A stretch of 8,521 nucleotides of DNA from Arenicellales bacterium (GTDB lineage: Bacteria; Pseudomonadota; Gammaproteobacteria; Arenicellales; UBA868): the NCBI GenBank assembly GCA_028825345.1, contig JAPKAJ010000095.1, forward strand, positions 1 to 8,521, read 5' to 3'. This document shows positions 1 through 5,949 of this stretch, piece by piece. The first letter of the stretch is position 1, and each line of letters starts with the position of its first letter. The position numbers and the translations under genes are program-made. The notes below the pieces were generated by a model. That model was not told where the DNA came from. It worked only from the letters and a program-made list of their open reading frames with translations, and did no database searches.

Positions 1-63
1 TGCAGGTGGCGATCTTTTTTTGAAAATGTTCCGTTTACACAAATTGCCCACAAGTTAGGCTGA
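1..63 (+). pseudogene. C-terminal end of an upstream frame, AraC-HTH-like, possibly truncated
   Basis: Frame 1 is open from the window edge to a TGA at 61-63 and reads ...SFFENVPFTQIAHKLG-stop. The stretch VPFTQIAHKLG resembles the second helix-turn-helix of AraC/XylS regulators, where a hydrophobic-x-x-IA-x-x-LG motif is normally followed by Y-(S/A)-D, a conserved Phe and about 25 more residues. Here the stop falls directly after LG. The adjacent frame (from base 59) then reads ADRQFRMF, which looks like that continuation, so a frameshift or decayed gene end is possible; after this the match fades. Only 20 codons are visible, so the family call is weak. It could be chance or another protein's tail. 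Confidence 0.28.
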
Positions 64-423
64 CCGCCAATTCCGCATGTTTTCAACTGCCGCCAGCATT
101 GCTGGACTGTTTCATGAACATCTCCCCGAGAGCAAGTTCAGCCTTTTTTGATTGCATAATGGGGTCAATACAGAAGTGATGTATACAACTTATTACTTTC
201 AGGTGCAATATTTACTAAAAATGTGTTATCAGTTTTCACTGATTAGCTAACTGTATACTTATGTGCTTGATTTAAGTTAAGTCCAACCCAAGCTTTCCGG
301 ACACTCTACCAGACCCAGTGCGATAGCAGTTTTATGAGGAAGAGTGGGTGGCTTTCTAAAGCCCTTGAATCATCGCGTCATGCATCAGTGTTTTTCCTCG
401 TGGCCACTAGCTAGATCGATCAA
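64..423 (+). promoter_or_regulatory. Upstream non-coding region with short palindromes
   Basis: About 360 bases with no convincing gene on either strand; short minus-strand frames from CAT triplets near 97 and 113 hit stops within about 15 codons. It is the natural place for the promoter of the downstream genes. Visible structure: TGTATACA (180-187) and a second TGTATAC (252-258) 72 bp away; ATCAGT-N4-ACTGAT (228-243); TTAGCTAA (243-250); GGCTTT-CT-AAAGCC (350-363); and CTAGCTAG overlapping GATCGATC (407-421) beside the start codon. TATACT at 254-259 could be a -10 box, but no good -35 lies at the right spacing. A T-run at 143-148 has no strong stem before it, so it is not a clear terminator. 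Confidence 0.4.
228..243. repeat. Inverted repeat, possible operator
   Basis: ATCAGT (228-233), loop TTTC, ACTGAT (238-243): perfect 6-bp arms. It is followed by the palindrome TTAGCTAA (243-250) and then by TGTATACT (252-259), so three small symmetric elements sit within about 32 bp. Such clustering is common for regulator sites near a promoter, but short AT-rich palindromes also arise by chance. No regulator can be named. Confidence 0.25.
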
Positions 424-1563
424 ATGAAAATCAAAAATATCAGTTCAACGCCCCTGTTTGTGCCGTATTTGCAGCCCTATTACTGGTCTCAGGGTATAAC
501 TGCGGGCTCCGAAGTCTTGTTGATCGAAATAAAGACCGATAAGGGCCAGGTGGGCTTTGGAGAATGTCTTGCGACCCCCACGGCAGTCGGTGTCAAAGCG
601 TTTGTCGATGAGGCATCCAAACACCTGCTTGGGGAGTCCATTTTTGACCGCGAGCGGTTGATGGCGATCTGCTATCAGTCGTTGTTTCAGTTCCGGGGTA
701 ACTGCAGTGCCCCTCGCTTCGGAGGTCAGGTGCTGGCGGGCCTCGAGATGGCGCTTTGGGATCTTCAGGGAAAAGCACTTGATCGGCCGGTGTATGACCT
801 TTTAGGTGGCGTGAAACGAAAACATGTCGAGTATTTTGGGTTTATTCAGGGTTCTAAACCTGAAGACCTGGCCAAAGACGCTGTGGCGCTGGTGAAACAA
901 GGGCATCGAGTCATATATTGCAAAGTCGGTCGAGGTGATGCGCTTGATCTTGAGATCGTAAGGCAGGTTCGCGAGGCGATAGGCCCCCAGATTCGGCTAC
1001 GTCTTGACCCGAACGAGGCGTGGGATCCTCTTACTGCCATACGCATGATTGAGGAACTAAAAGGGTACAAGCCGGAAATGATCGAGCAACCCTGTGATCA
1101 TCGGAGCTTAACTGCTCTTAAGCAGATTAAAGACGCAAGCCCTATTGCTATTGCCGCGGACCAGTGTGTGTTTAATGCTACCGATGTTTATCAGGTAACC
1201 CAGATGCAGGCAGCGGACCTCATTACGCTTGGCCTTCATGAGACGGGTGGCATTGGGCCGTTCGTCAAGGCGGCTGCCGTCGCCGAGGCTGCCGGGGTCA
1301 ATATCTGTCTTCATGGATTGTACGAGACTGGCATCACCACCTGCGCTGCGCATCAGGCGGGGCTCGCAACTCCCAACCTGGATGATGCCAATCAGTACAT
1401 GAATCACCTTCTCACATCAGACATTATTGCCAGTCCAGATCTTTCATTGAAAGATGCCAGGTTGGGTGTATTCGAGTTGCCTGGGTTGGGATTTGAAATA
1501 GATTCAGATGCAGTAGCGAAGGCCGCAGAGCGGCATATCCAGCATACGACGACAACGAGTTAA
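424..1563 (+). CDS. Mandelate racemase/muconate lactonizing enzyme family protein (MLE-like) lacking the second catalytic Lys
   Basis: A 379-residue enolase-superfamily protein, normal length. The N-terminal capping domain (about 1-125) is followed by the beta/alpha barrel. The metal ligands are D195 (RLDPNEAW), E221 (MIEQP) and D246 (AADQCVF). K167 (YCKVG) matches the second Lys of the KxK motif on barrel strand 2. The Lys expected on strand 6, five residues before the GG pair, is Gly270 (TLGLHETGG); alignment to the next gene, where it is K270, has no gap between the third metal ligand and this site. H297 in LHGLYETG is a possible alternative acid/base. The family abstracts the alpha-proton of a carboxylate to epimerise, cycloisomerise or dehydrate; the substrate here is unknown. 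The ATG lacks a clear Shine-Dalgarno, but MKIKNIS is a typical family start. It is followed after 46 bp by a second superfamily member. Confidence 0.9.
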   Translation: MKIKNISSTPLFVPYLQPYYWSQGITAGSEVLLIEIKTDKGQVGFGECLATPTAVGVKAFVDEASKHLLGESIFDRERLMAICYQSLFQFRGNCSAPRFGGQVLAGLEMALWDLQGKALDRPVYDLLGGVKRKHVEYFGFIQGSKPEDLAKDAVALVKQGHRVIYCKVGRGDALDLEIVRQVREAIGPQIRLRLDPNEAWDPLTAIRMIEELKGYKPEMIEQPCDHRSLTALKQIKDASPIAIAADQCVFNATDVYQVTQMQAADLITLGLHETGGIGPFVKAAAVAEAAGVNICLHGLYETGITTCAAHQAGLATPNLDDANQYMNHLLTSDIIASPDLSLKDARLGVFELPGLGFEIDSDAVAKAAERHIQHTTTTS

Positions 1564-1595
1564 GACCAGCGGTTGTTGCCGCCCCGCACCTCACC

Positions 1596-1601
1596 AGGAG
1601 G
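1596..1601 (+). promoter_or_regulatory. Strong ribosome binding site deciding a TTG start
   Basis: AGGAGG at 1596-1601 with an 8-nt spacer to TTG at 1610. It is the closest match to the anti-Shine-Dalgarno in the window and fixes the unusual start of the second enolase-superfamily gene. No in-frame ATG lies nearby upstream. Confidence 0.85.
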
Positions 1602-1609
1602 ATCTGCCA

Positions 1610-2728
1610 TTGAAGATTTCACGGATCAGAGTATTTCAAGTTGATCTGCCCATGAAAGAAGGCTCGTATAGCTGGTCGACCCAATCTTTTTCTGCGTTTG
1701 ACAGCACCGTGGTGCTGATTGATACCGATGAAGGGTTAACCGGTGTGGGTGAGAGTTGCCCGCTTGGTCCTTCGTACCTTGCCGCATACGCCGAGGGTGT
1801 GCGTACCGGCGTTTCCATCCTGGCGCCCGACCTTATCGGTGAGGATCCAACCCAATTAGATAGAATTAATCTAAAAATGGATCAGTTGCTAAAAGGCCAC
1901 CCGTATGTCAAATCGGCAATTGATATGGCGTGTTGGGATATTCTGGGCAAGGCCACTGGAATGCCTGTCTATCAATTGCTGGGAGGGAAATTGCAGGAAC
2001 GCGTGAAGTTGTTCAAAGTGGTGGCGCGTGCAGACCCAGGATTAATGGTGGAGCGCTTTCTCGAGTATCGTCAATCCGGGTTTGATCATTTTCAGATCAA
2101 AGTGGGCGAGGACTCTGAGACTGATATAGAGCGCTTCAGACGTATCATCGAGGTCATGGAGCCGGGAGACGTAGTTGATGCCGACGCCAATACTGGCTGG
2201 AAACAACATGAGGCGCTACGTGTGGTTAATGCTGCTTCGCAGATGCTAAAGGAGCGACAACTCTCATGTTTTATTGAGCAGCCGTGTTTGAGTTATGAAG
2301 AGTGCCTCGCCGTGCGCCAGCATACTGATCTGCCATTTATCCTCGACGAGTGTATGGATGGATTGCCGATTCTGCTCCGTGGGTATCAGGACAATGCGAT
2401 GGACTTGATTAATCTTAAGATCAATCGAATGGGGGGTTTGACCCGGGCGCGTCAGGTACGCGACCTGTGTATTAACCTTGGGATCGTGATGACCATAGAG
2501 GACAGCTGGGGCGGTGAGATTGCCACAGCTGCCATAGCCCACCTTGCACAATCGACCCCTGGGGCCTTTCATTTTCAGTCCTCTGCGTTTCACGAATACG
2601 CCAGCGTTGCTATTGCTGACGGTGGTCCGGTCGTTGCAGATGGCTACATGATGGCACCTACCCAGCCTGGCCTGGGTGTGACGCCCTTGATGGATGTGCT
2701 AGGTGCCCCGGGTTTTGACATCGCCTAG
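1610..2728 (+). CDS. Enolase-superfamily (MLE subgroup) epimerase/dehydratase, HpbD / cis-3-hydroxy-L-proline dehydratase-like
   Basis: A 372-residue protein starting at TTG behind AGGAGG; MKISRIRVF matches the usual family N-terminus. Catalytic residues are complete: K164 (FQIKVG), metal ligands D192 (DADAN), E223 (FIEQPC), D246 (ILDEC), and K270 (NLKINRMGG). The EDSWGGEIATAA segment (297-308) and the QIK rather than KxK form resemble hydroxyproline-betaine 2-epimerase (HpbD) and cis-3-hydroxy-L-proline dehydratase. Those enzymes act on cyclic imino acids or their betaines, by 1,1-proton transfer or beta-elimination. As ectoine is also a ring compound with a carboxylate on a carbon next to nitrogen, a related substrate is plausible here but unproven. 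Next to the EutA/DoeAB-type genes it may set stereochemistry or dehydrate a hydroxylated ring. Other N-substituted amino acid racemases are alternatives. Confidence 0.9.
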   Translation: MKISRIRVFQVDLPMKEGSYSWSTQSFSAFDSTVVLIDTDEGLTGVGESCPLGPSYLAAYAEGVRTGVSILAPDLIGEDPTQLDRINLKMDQLLKGHPYVKSAIDMACWDILGKATGMPVYQLLGGKLQERVKLFKVVARADPGLMVERFLEYRQSGFDHFQIKVGEDSETDIERFRRIIEVMEPGDVVDADANTGWKQHEALRVVNAASQMLKERQLSCFIEQPCLSYEECLAVRQHTDLPFILDECMDGLPILLRGYQDNAMDLINLKINRMGGLTRARQVRDLCINLGIVMTIEDSWGGEIATAAIAHLAQSTPGAFHFQSSAFHEYASVAIADGGPVVADGYMMAPTQPGLGVTPLMDVLGAPGFDIA

Positions 2729-2795
2729 AACAGTTGTTGCCAACGGTGGCCATAGCCTGTTATAGAGGCAGGTTAGCGGCAGGTGCATCGTTATG

Positions 2796-2815
2796 TTCAA
2801 GGTACTTTCCTTGAA
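2796..2815. repeat. Perfect 7-bp inverted repeat in the 137-bp intergenic gap
   Basis: TTCAAGG (2796-2802), six bases, CCTTGAA (2809-2815), inside the gap 2729-2865, the largest gap between genes after the 5' region. It could be an operator for an internal promoter or a small RNA hairpin. The following TAAAT is not a U-tract, so a classical intrinsic terminator is unlikely. The rest of the gap shows no gene. Confidence 0.45.
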
Positions 2816-2865
2816 TAAATACATATATCGGTGACACGACTTCATGAAAATCCAAGGCGGTTAGG

Positions 2866-3261
2866 ATGACCGATCAGTCCGAGAATAAGAAAAAAGGGCG
2901 GAACACCCTGGCAGTACATGCCGGAGAAGGGCTTGATCCCAACACTCGGGCATCTGCACCCAATATCGTGATGTTGAGCACTTTTGTGCTTGATGAGCCG
3001 GTGGGTTTTTCAGCTTACGATAGCCCTGATGAGGCGCCGTATATCTATAGCCGATGGTGCAACCCTGCGGTGCAGCAGCTCGAGGAAAAATTATCAGCGT
3101 TAGAGATGGACACGGATGACCTGATGTCATCCAGTTACCAACTCTCTGGAAAGCAGTTGCAAGCTTACCGTGACTTTGCCGGGGACGGCGTATATCGTGT
3201 CTTTGTAGGTTTGGAAGACCCCGAGGACCCATGCGAAGATCTTGCCCGGGTGCTGGGCTAA
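2866..3261 (+). pseudogene. Internally deleted Cys/Met-metabolism PLP enzyme (cystathionine gamma-lyase / methionine gamma-lyase family)
   Basis: A 131-codon frame starting at ATG with AAGG eight bases upstream (2854-2857). Residues 13-80 match the family N-terminus: TLAVHAGEGLDPNT, the STF segment (39-41), YIYSRWCNP and LEEKLSALE. From about residue 94 it matches the C-terminal end: QLSGKQL, GDGVYRVFVGLEDPED, then DLARVLG. Members are usually about 400 residues, so roughly 270 are missing from the middle, including the phosphate-binding glycine loop and the PLP-binding lysine. The two ends join in frame near position 3115. It cannot be a working PLP enzyme. The start, Shine-Dalgarno and frame are intact, so it may still be translated; a recent deletion or an assembly collapse would explain this. 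In the intact ancestor it would have carried out beta/gamma elimination or replacement on an amino acid, possibly in this pathway. Confidence 0.85.
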
Positions 3262-3305
3262 CGTCCGGCCTATGTTGGAACATGATGACAATATTGAAAA
3301 GCTCG

Positions 3306-3312
3306 AAGGGAG
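3306..3312 (+). promoter_or_regulatory. Ribosome binding site supporting the start at 3323
   Basis: AAGGGAG at 3306-3312, ten bases before ATG 3323. Earlier in-frame candidates (TTG 3242, inside the preceding frame, and ATG 3272) have no comparable site, so 3323 is the better start. Confidence 0.6.
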
Positions 3313-3322
3313 ATTTGCAAAG

Positions 3323-4120
3323 ATGAGTTCAATCCAATCTATTGACGCCAGGCCGGCCTTCAGCGCGACCCCGGTTCAAGCAGACACGATTTTGGATAAC
3401 GGCCCCGGTCGGCACCGTATCGGCTTAATTGCCTTGGCAAGTGATTACGTGGTTGAGCGTGATTTTGTCAATATGCGCCCCTGCGATGATGTGGCGGTTT
3501 TTGTCTCAAGGGTGCTCAATGTAAACCCTTGCACTGTAGAAAACCTGAAAACCATGGGCCCCAGATTGGCTGATGCCACGTCATTGATTATCCCGGATGG
3601 CCGCCTAGATGTGGTTAGTTATTGTTGTACTTCAGGCACCACAGCAATGGGGTATGAAGCGGTTGCGGACAGCATTCACAAGGCGCGGCCAGATATACCC
3701 GTGGTTACGCCAATTACGGCCGGGCTAAGAGCTCTCAAACAACTGGACGCGCACCGCATTGCTGTACTGACCCCGTATACCGATGACGTCAACGAGACGC
3801 TGGTGGGCTATATCGAGCAGCATGGCCCACAAGTGATCTCAACCACGAGTTTTCTTTTTGCCAATGACAACGATATGGCTCGTATTCCGCCTGAGACTAT
3901 TGTGAAAGCCGCATTGGAAGCTGACCGTGCCGATGCTGACGCGCTTTTTATTTCCTGTACCGCCATTCGTGCGGTTGATGTAATCGAGCAGATTGAAAAG
4001 ACTTTGAATAAGCCCGTTATTTCTGCCAACCAGGCATTGTTCTGGGAGTCTATTCGGATCGCGGGTTATCAGGGCTCGATTTCGGGCTACGGTAAGTTGC
4101 TGACCATGGGTCTGGACTAG
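3323..4120 (+). CDS. eutA: Asp/Glu racemase-family protein, EutA-like (ectoine utilization)
   Basis: A 265-residue protein of the Asp/Glu racemase / maleate isomerase / arylmalonate decarboxylase superfamily, with two alpha/beta domains. Both catalytic-type cysteines are present: C102 in YCCTSGT (C101 precedes it) and C212 in FISCTAIRA. The segments TPITAGLRAL (129-138), IAVLTPYTDDVN (146-157) and PVISANQALFW (231-241) follow the EutA pattern of (hydroxy)ectoine-use clusters. EutA's exact reaction is not settled in my knowledge; with EutB and EutC it has been proposed to help convert hydroxyectoine intermediates. Neither partner is visible here. Start 3323 was chosen on its Shine-Dalgarno; ATG 3272 would add 17 residues that do not look like family sequence. 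The stop is 34 bp before the next gene. Maleate isomerase or another racemase is the alternative, but co-location with DoeA/DoeB homologues favours EutA. Confidence 0.83.
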   Translation: MSSIQSIDARPAFSATPVQADTILDNGPGRHRIGLIALASDYVVERDFVNMRPCDDVAVFVSRVLNVNPCTVENLKTMGPRLADATSLIIPDGRLDVVSYCCTSGTTAMGYEAVADSIHKARPDIPVVTPITAGLRALKQLDAHRIAVLTPYTDDVNETLVGYIEQHGPQVISTTSFLFANDNDMARIPPETIVKAALEADRADADALFISCTAIRAVDVIEQIEKTLNKPVISANQALFWESIRIAGYQGSISGYGKLLTMGLD

Positions 4121-4154
4121 TCTGGAAAATCGCTTTTAGCGAGAGAATAGCCAG

Positions 4155-4997
4155 GTGATCGCGACTCAACTGACGGATGCCCAAGTGGCTGAGTACCATG
4201 AGAATGGGTTCGTGGTGCCGGATTATCACTTGAGCGAAGGCACTCTGGAGGCTATCCGAACAACACATAGTCGGTTTATTGCGAAATATCCACAGTTCTC
4301 GGATTATTGTTCGGCACTGTTGCCGTTCGACGAAAGCTTTATCAAATTTGCGCGTGATGAAAATATTCTTAACATGGTGGGCCAGATCATTGGCAATAAC
4401 TTCGCATTATGGAATTCAAGCTTTTTTGCAAAGCCAGCCAAGATCGGCACGACAACACCCTGGCATCAGGACGGTCAGTATTGGGCAATGCGACCGCTGG
4501 CCACCTGCACGGCATGGATGGCGATAGATGACTCGACTCCTGAAAATGGCTGCTTGCGGGTCATCCCGGGCTCACACAAGGGAAAGAATCTTAGGCGCCA
4601 CCAGGTTAATGATTCACCAGGGCTTGCACTCAATCAGGAGTTGCTCCCAAGTGAGTTCGATGAGTCCAAAGCGGTAGATATGATTTTGAAAGCAGGGCAG
4701 ATTTCCTTGCATGATGTGTATCTGGCGCACGGCTCAGAGCCTAATCAATCGGATCGGCCACGCCGTGGCATGACTCTTCGTTTCATGCCGACAAGTTCCT
4801 ACTATGACCGAGACATAGAGAAAGAGCGGCATCAATCAAACCCGTATCGATCAGGGGACGATAGTGGGCTACAACGCCTTCAGAGGGTGCCGCTGTACCT
4901 GATGCGTGGTATTGATCTTTGTGGGCGCAACGAATACAAAGCAGTTTTCTCAAACCCAGCCCAACCCAACCCGTTAGAGAGTATTGATGAAACTTGA
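4155..4997 (+). CDS. Phytanoyl-CoA dioxygenase (PhyH) family Fe(II)/2-oxoglutarate oxygenase, copy 1
   Basis: A 280-residue protein starting at GTG (MIATQLTDAQVAEYHENGF, a typical PhyH N-terminus) with GAGAG nine bases upstream. The iron facial triad is H104 and D106 (PWHQDG) and H192 (LAHGSEPN); R203 (RPRRGMTLRF) is in place to hold 2-oxoglutarate. The core stretch around NGCLRVIPGSH (131-141) is also family-typical. The family hydroxylates unactivated C-H bonds, using O2 and 2-oxoglutarate and giving CO2 and succinate. Ectoine hydroxylase EctD is a PhyH member, but EctD's longer signature after the HxD is absent, so this is not a canonical EctD. It overlaps the next gene by 11 bp and shares its family but little sequence, suggesting two successive oxidations or a two-subunit enzyme. 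The substrate is unknown; a solute-derived or N-alkylated amino acid is plausible. Confidence 0.87.
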   Translation: MIATQLTDAQVAEYHENGFVVPDYHLSEGTLEAIRTTHSRFIAKYPQFSDYCSALLPFDESFIKFARDENILNMVGQIIGNNFALWNSSFFAKPAKIGTTTPWHQDGQYWAMRPLATCTAWMAIDDSTPENGCLRVIPGSHKGKNLRRHQVNDSPGLALNQELLPSEFDESKAVDMILKAGQISLHDVYLAHGSEPNQSDRPRRGMTLRFMPTSSYYDRDIEKERHQSNPYRSGDDSGLQRLQRVPLYLMRGIDLCGRNEYKAVFSNPAQPNPLESIDET

Positions 4998-5871
4998 GGA
5001 TATCTATGCCGAGGCCCCGGTGTTTTTGAAACAGGTCCAGCGTGAGTTTTATTATGAGAAAGGCTATTTGGTATTCCCGTCTCTGATTGGGCATAACGAA
5101 CTAGCCACTTTGCGTACAGCCGCGAACAGTCTCGTTGAGACAACACGCCAGCTGACAGAGTCCTCAAGGGAGATCGATCTGGAGCAGGACCATAGCTCCG
5201 ATAATCCCAGACTGCGTCGAGCAGCATATCTGGATGATCTGGACCCAACATTCTGGGGAATCTGCGCTGATTCAGTGATCCCTGATATCGCGGCTGATCT
5301 GCTGGGGCCTAACGTGCGGTTTCGTGAAATTATGCTTAATTTCAAATGGTCGGATGGTGGTGCCGAGGTGAAATGGCATCAGGATATTGCTTTTTATCCG
5401 CATACCCACAGCGGCACCATGCAGTTCCTGATATTTCTAGAGGATGTCTCTTCCGAGCAGGGGCCTCTTGAAATCTATGAACGCAGTCATCAGTGGGAAA
5501 TTTTCGAACATTACGATGATCAGGGTGAGTGGACTGGTGCGATCAGAGCCAACGATCTTCAAGAAGCATGCCTTGCCCCACCTGTTGCGATCACTGGCAG
5601 CGCAGGAACAGTGTCAGTCCACCATAGCCGCACAGTTCATGGTTCCAGCCGGAACCATAGTAACCTTGGCAGACCAGCGCTGGTCATTACTTATGGCGCA
5701 GCCGATGCAGTACCGTATACGGCACCGGCATATCCGAGTTCACGCTATGGAAGAATTGTTCGCGGGGTGTCGCCAAACTATGCGCATCATGAGGAGATGT
5801 TGGTGCCGATGCCTCCGGACTGGTCGGGCGGATACACTTCTATTTTTGATCATCAAGAAAGCGAGGCGTAG
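4987..5871 (+). CDS. Phytanoyl-CoA dioxygenase (PhyH) family Fe(II)/2-oxoglutarate oxygenase, copy 2
   Basis: A 294-residue protein from ATG 4987 with GAGAG (4977-4981) five bases upstream; TTG 4984 would add one residue. The metal triad is H131 and D133 (KWHQDIAFYPHT) and H218 (TVHGSSRNHS), with R229 (GRPALVITY) as the 2-oxoglutarate ligand. The spacing from distal His to Arg is 11 residues in both copies. The segment SSEQGPLEIYERSH (155-168) replaces the usual NG-L-x-x-x-x-GSH stretch. The protein diverges from copy 1 over most of its length, so this is not a recent tandem duplication. The start codon lies inside the end of copy 1, indicating translational coupling and a shared role. No signal peptide or membrane segment is seen, so it should be cytoplasmic. 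The substrate is not identifiable from sequence; it lacks the EctD signature. Confidence 0.87.
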   Translation: MKLEDIYAEAPVFLKQVQREFYYEKGYLVFPSLIGHNELATLRTAANSLVETTRQLTESSREIDLEQDHSSDNPRLRRAAYLDDLDPTFWGICADSVIPDIAADLLGPNVRFREIMLNFKWSDGGAEVKWHQDIAFYPHTHSGTMQFLIFLEDVSSEQGPLEIYERSHQWEIFEHYDDQGEWTGAIRANDLQEACLAPPVAITGSAGTVSVHHSRTVHGSSRNHSNLGRPALVITYGAADAVPYTAPAYPSSRYGRIVRGVSPNYAHHEEMLVPMPPDWSGGYTSIFDHQESEA

Positions 5872-5949
5872 CGCTTTGTGCGATTTATATTCTTCTATTA
5901 AGAGTGAATCCTGAAGTGCAATCAAATTAGCGTAAGGTATGAAAAGAAT

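Noticed and set aside
350..363. GGCTTT-CT-AAAGCC as an intrinsic terminator
   Set aside because: The 2-base loop is too tight and no T-run follows; at most a weak protein-binding site.
2861..3283. Minus-strand open frame of 140 codons opposite the PLP remnant
   Set aside because: No recognisable family and lies wholly antisense to clear homology on the + strand; an antisense shadow.
3242..3322. Longer N-terminus for the EutA-like protein from TTG 3242 or ATG 3272
   Set aside because: TTG 3242 lies inside the preceding frame, and neither start has a ribosome site as good as AAGGGAG before ATG 3323; the extra residues do not look like family sequence.
4880..5251. Minus-strand 123-codon frame across the PhyH overlap
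   Set aside because: Opposite two well-supported genes and without recognisable motifs.
4155..5871. Calling either PhyH gene ectoine hydroxylase (ectD)
   Set aside because: EctD belongs to this family, but its extended conserved stretch after the first HxD is absent in both proteins; only the general iron and 2-oxoglutarate residues match.
5444..5914. Plus-strand 156-codon frame inside the second PhyH gene
   Set aside because: Out of frame with the gene that carries the intact HxD...H triad; no family resemblance and no ribosome site.
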